DNA of 64,000 nucleotides from Bacillota bacterium (GTDB lineage: Bacteria; Bacillota; Clostridia; Lachnospirales; Lachnospiraceae), in assembly GCA_023435895.1 (NCBI GenBank), contig JAEZLH010000006.1, forward strand, positions 1 to 64,000, read 5' to 3'. Shown piece by piece: positions 62,467 through 64,000 of the stretch. The notes beneath the pieces are model-generated. The model saw nothing but the letters and a program-made list of their open reading frames with translations, searched no databases and was not told where the DNA came from. Numbering within the stretch: position 1 is the first letter of the stretch; the number at the start of each line of letters is the position of its first letter. The translations under genes and the position numbers were made by a program.

Positions 62467-62514
62467 TATGAATTGATTAAGAAAAGAAAATTACTATAAA
62501 CTAAAACATAATGG

Positions 62515-62556
62515 AAAGAAGCCGTGATTTTGGTAAGAACTCGCGGTTTCTTTTTT
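62515..62556 (+). terminator. intrinsic terminator after the third chemoreceptor gene
   Basis: AAGAAGCCGTGA pairs with TCGCGGTTTCTT allowing G-U pairs and one mismatch, followed by TTTTT. The remaining gap to 62807 has no gene and should carry the Lrp promoter. Confidence 0.8.
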
Positions 62557-62807
62557 GTTTAATCTTTCCGTTACAAACCGTTATTACAGGATAAAAATAG
62601 TAAACCAAATATAACGAAACGTTAGATTATTGATAGAATTATGACTATAAGTACTAATACAACAAATAAGAAGAACGATATGTACTTAATCAATATTTTG
62701 TTCTATAATTAATTAAAAATAAAGCATTGCGAATAGCACGTGAATAAGAAGTCAGGATAAAGGTATATGAATATGAAAGGACATAAATTAGGGAAAAGGA
62801 GAGAAAT

Positions 62808-63311
62808 ATGGATAAGGTTGATTTTCAGATTATCAAGTTACTGGAAGAAAACGGAAGAATGACTCATGAGGATATAGGTAAAGAATTACATATATCACGT
62901 CCTTCTGTTCATCAAAGAGTCAGTAAAATGGAGAATAGTGGAGTGTTGAAGGGCTACCGAAGTATAGTTGATTGGAATAAGTTGGATCAAAAGATTAAGG
63001 CTATTATTTTTATTAAAATTAAATGTTCGGATTTTAGAGAAATTGCATCTAAGATTATTACGCTTGAAATACCTGGAGTAAAAATATTGGAAGCACAGAG
63101 GCTTGCAGGTGAATGGTGCATTATGCTAAAAGTTAGAGTAGCAGATCCCAGGGATATCACATTGATGATCGATGAGATAGTAAAGTATCCTGAGGTTCAA
63201 GAAACTTCAACAACATTTATTTTATCGACGATTCTTGAGGATGGTAACTTGGAAATTGGATACGAAAAAAAGAAGGAAGGAATAACAAATGAATCAAAGG
63301 AAGTTAATTAA
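62808..63311 (+). CDS. Lrp/AsnC-family regulator
   Basis: A 167-residue regulator. The helix-turn-helix is VDFQIIKLLEENGRMTHEDIGKELHISRPSVHQRVSKMENSGVLKGYRSIVD (residues 4-55), followed by the RAM ligand domain (KAIIFIKIKC ... VKILEAQRLAGEWCIMLKVRVADPRDITLMIDEIVKYPEVQETSTTFIL). AAAGGAG lies before the ATG. It overlaps the transporter gene downstream by 23 bases, so it probably controls amino acid or metabolite export through it. Confidence 0.92.
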   Translation: MDKVDFQIIKLLEENGRMTHEDIGKELHISRPSVHQRVSKMENSGVLKGYRSIVDWNKLDQKIKAIIFIKIKCSDFREIASKIITLEIPGVKILEAQRLAGEWCIMLKVRVADPRDITLMIDEIVKYPEVQETSTTFILSTILEDGNLEIGYEKKKEGITNESKEVN

Positions 63312-64000
63312 GAAGAATAAAATACCCAGAAGCCGATCTATGATGATACTATTTGCATTGATTGCGGTGTACCTGTTTTGGGGAGGTACTTATTTGGGAA
63401 TGAAATTTGCGATTGAAACAATTCCTCCGTTTCTAATGGCTGGAGCTAGGTTTAGTATCGCCGGATGGATTCTTTACATATTTTATCGGTTGAAAGGTGA
63501 AAAGAGACCCACCTTTAAAGAATGGAAGAATGCCGGTATAGTGGGAGGACTTCTTTTGCTTGGTGGTAATGGCGTGGTTGCCTGGGCAGAACAACAGGTA
63601 CCTTCATCCATCGCCTCGGTTTTGATTGCTACGGTTCCAATCTGGATCATTGTTATAAATAGTGTTTCCTATCATAAACGTCCCAAAGCCGGTGCCATAA
63701 TTGGAATTGCACTTGGATTGTGTGGAATTGCTATATTAGTATGGGATTCAAACGGGGTCTCAAAATCTACAAATTTATTTGGAATGGTAGCGATTGTGTT
63801 AGCATCCCTATCCTGGTCAGCAGGTTCAATGTATTCCCGAACTGCTAAACTACCCAAAGCACCACTTTTGTCAACGGGCATGCAGATGATAGTAGGTGGT
63901 ATCTTGCTTTTGATTACAGCGGTATTTCATGGAGATTATCAAGGCTTCGAACTCTCGAAGATATCAATAAACTCATGGATTGCGATGGGGTATTTGATTG
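63289..64000 (+). CDS. EamA/DMT-family permease, cut by the window end
   Basis: The first 237 codons of a drug/metabolite transporter. The opening is ALIAVYLFWGGTYLGMKFAIETIPPFLMAGARFSIAG, the classical EamA start, followed by helices at GGLLLLGGNGVVAWAEQQVPSSIASVLIATVPIW and the second EamA half beginning LFGMVAIVLASLSWSAGSMYSR. It resembles the YedA/RhaT-like branch. AGAAGGAAGG lies about 6 bases before the ATG, which overlaps the Lrp gene. Probably an exporter of amino acids or similar metabolites; the 3' part is outside the window. Confidence 0.88.
   Translation, partial: MNQRKLIKKNKIPRSRSMMILFALIAVYLFWGGTYLGMKFAIETIPPFLMAGARFSIAGWILYIFYRLKGEKRPTFKEWKNAGIVGGLLLLGGNGVVAWAEQQVPSSIASVLIATVPIWIIVINSVSYHKRPKAGAIIGIALGLCGIAILVWDSNGVSKSTNLFGMVAIVLASLSWSAGSMYSRTAKLPKAPLLSTGMQMIVGGILLLITAVFHGDYQGFELSKISINSWIAMGYLI

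Overview
The window reads as a piece of chromosome from a low-GC, motile, carbohydrate-using anaerobic Firmicute, most likely a Lachnospiraceae / Clostridium cluster XIVa member. Support for this: AT-rich sequence with strong AGGAGG-type ribosome sites, frequent TTG/GTG starts, three chemoreceptors, OmpR-type two-component systems next to FtsX-type ABC transporters, a Paenibacillus/Lachnospiraceae-style sugar ABC system (LplB/YtcP/lipoprotein) driven by membrane-bound AraC sensors, and clostridial-type riboswitches. The taxon is an inference. No phage, insertion sequence, CRISPR array, tRNA or rRNA was seen. All family calls come from motif reading, not database searches.

Layout. 0.2-3.3 kb: YciI-like protein, CoA-binding protein, CutC, and a FetA/FetB pair whose ATPase has lost its Walker A half. 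3.8-5.8 kb: chemoreceptor. 6.0-10.2 kb: response regulator, a histidine kinase without membrane segments, ABC ATPase and FtsX permease, with inverted repeats before the ABC genes. 10.4-12.7 kb: flavodoxin/ferredoxin protein divergent from a TetR regulator and an alpha/beta hydrolase. 12.8-15.9 kb: a CAAX-protease remnant, then a NiCo riboswitch and a P-type ATPase. 16.1-16.7 kb: four-helix membrane protein. 16.8-35.4 kb: glycan locus with two tandem AraC-type membrane sensors, two permeases, a solute-binding lipoprotein, GH30, an FAD oxidoreductase, GH2, GH3 and a papain-fold protein. 35.8-40.5 kb: a 1553-residue secreted protein of about 26 propeller-type repeats plus Ig-like, InlB-type and Fn3 modules. 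40.7-42.4 kb: second chemoreceptor. 42.8-46.9 kb: second two-component system with an ABC exporter; its two promoters share the same tandem operator. 47.3-51.8 kb: methyltransferase, TldD/TldE protease pair, and two tandem small anchored paralogs. 52.0-55.3 kb: cobalamin riboswitch and cbiMNQO cobalt importer. 55.6-59.8 kb: GyrI-like protein and partner, WYL regulator, MarR with an EmrB/QacA-type pump. 59.9-62.5 kb: c-di-GMP-I riboswitch before a third chemoreceptor. 62.8-64.0 kb: Lrp/AsnC regulator and an EamA transporter cut by the window end.

How they work together. Two riboswitches frame cobalt balance: B12 sensing is expected to switch off cobalt import (cbiMNQO), and Co/Ni sensing to switch on the P-type ATPase. 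The glycan locus looks self-contained: sensing, import and intracellular hydrolysis, plus an oxidoreductase that may act on sugars resistant to simple hydrolysis. Several regulators sit beside their probable targets with visible operators (TetR, MarR and the second two-component system). I found no single new defence or mobile system. The least explained items are the large propeller protein, the redox enzyme in the glycan locus, the LplB-like permease with four extra membrane helices, the tandem small paralogs, and several long hairpins and tandem repeats in intergenic DNA.
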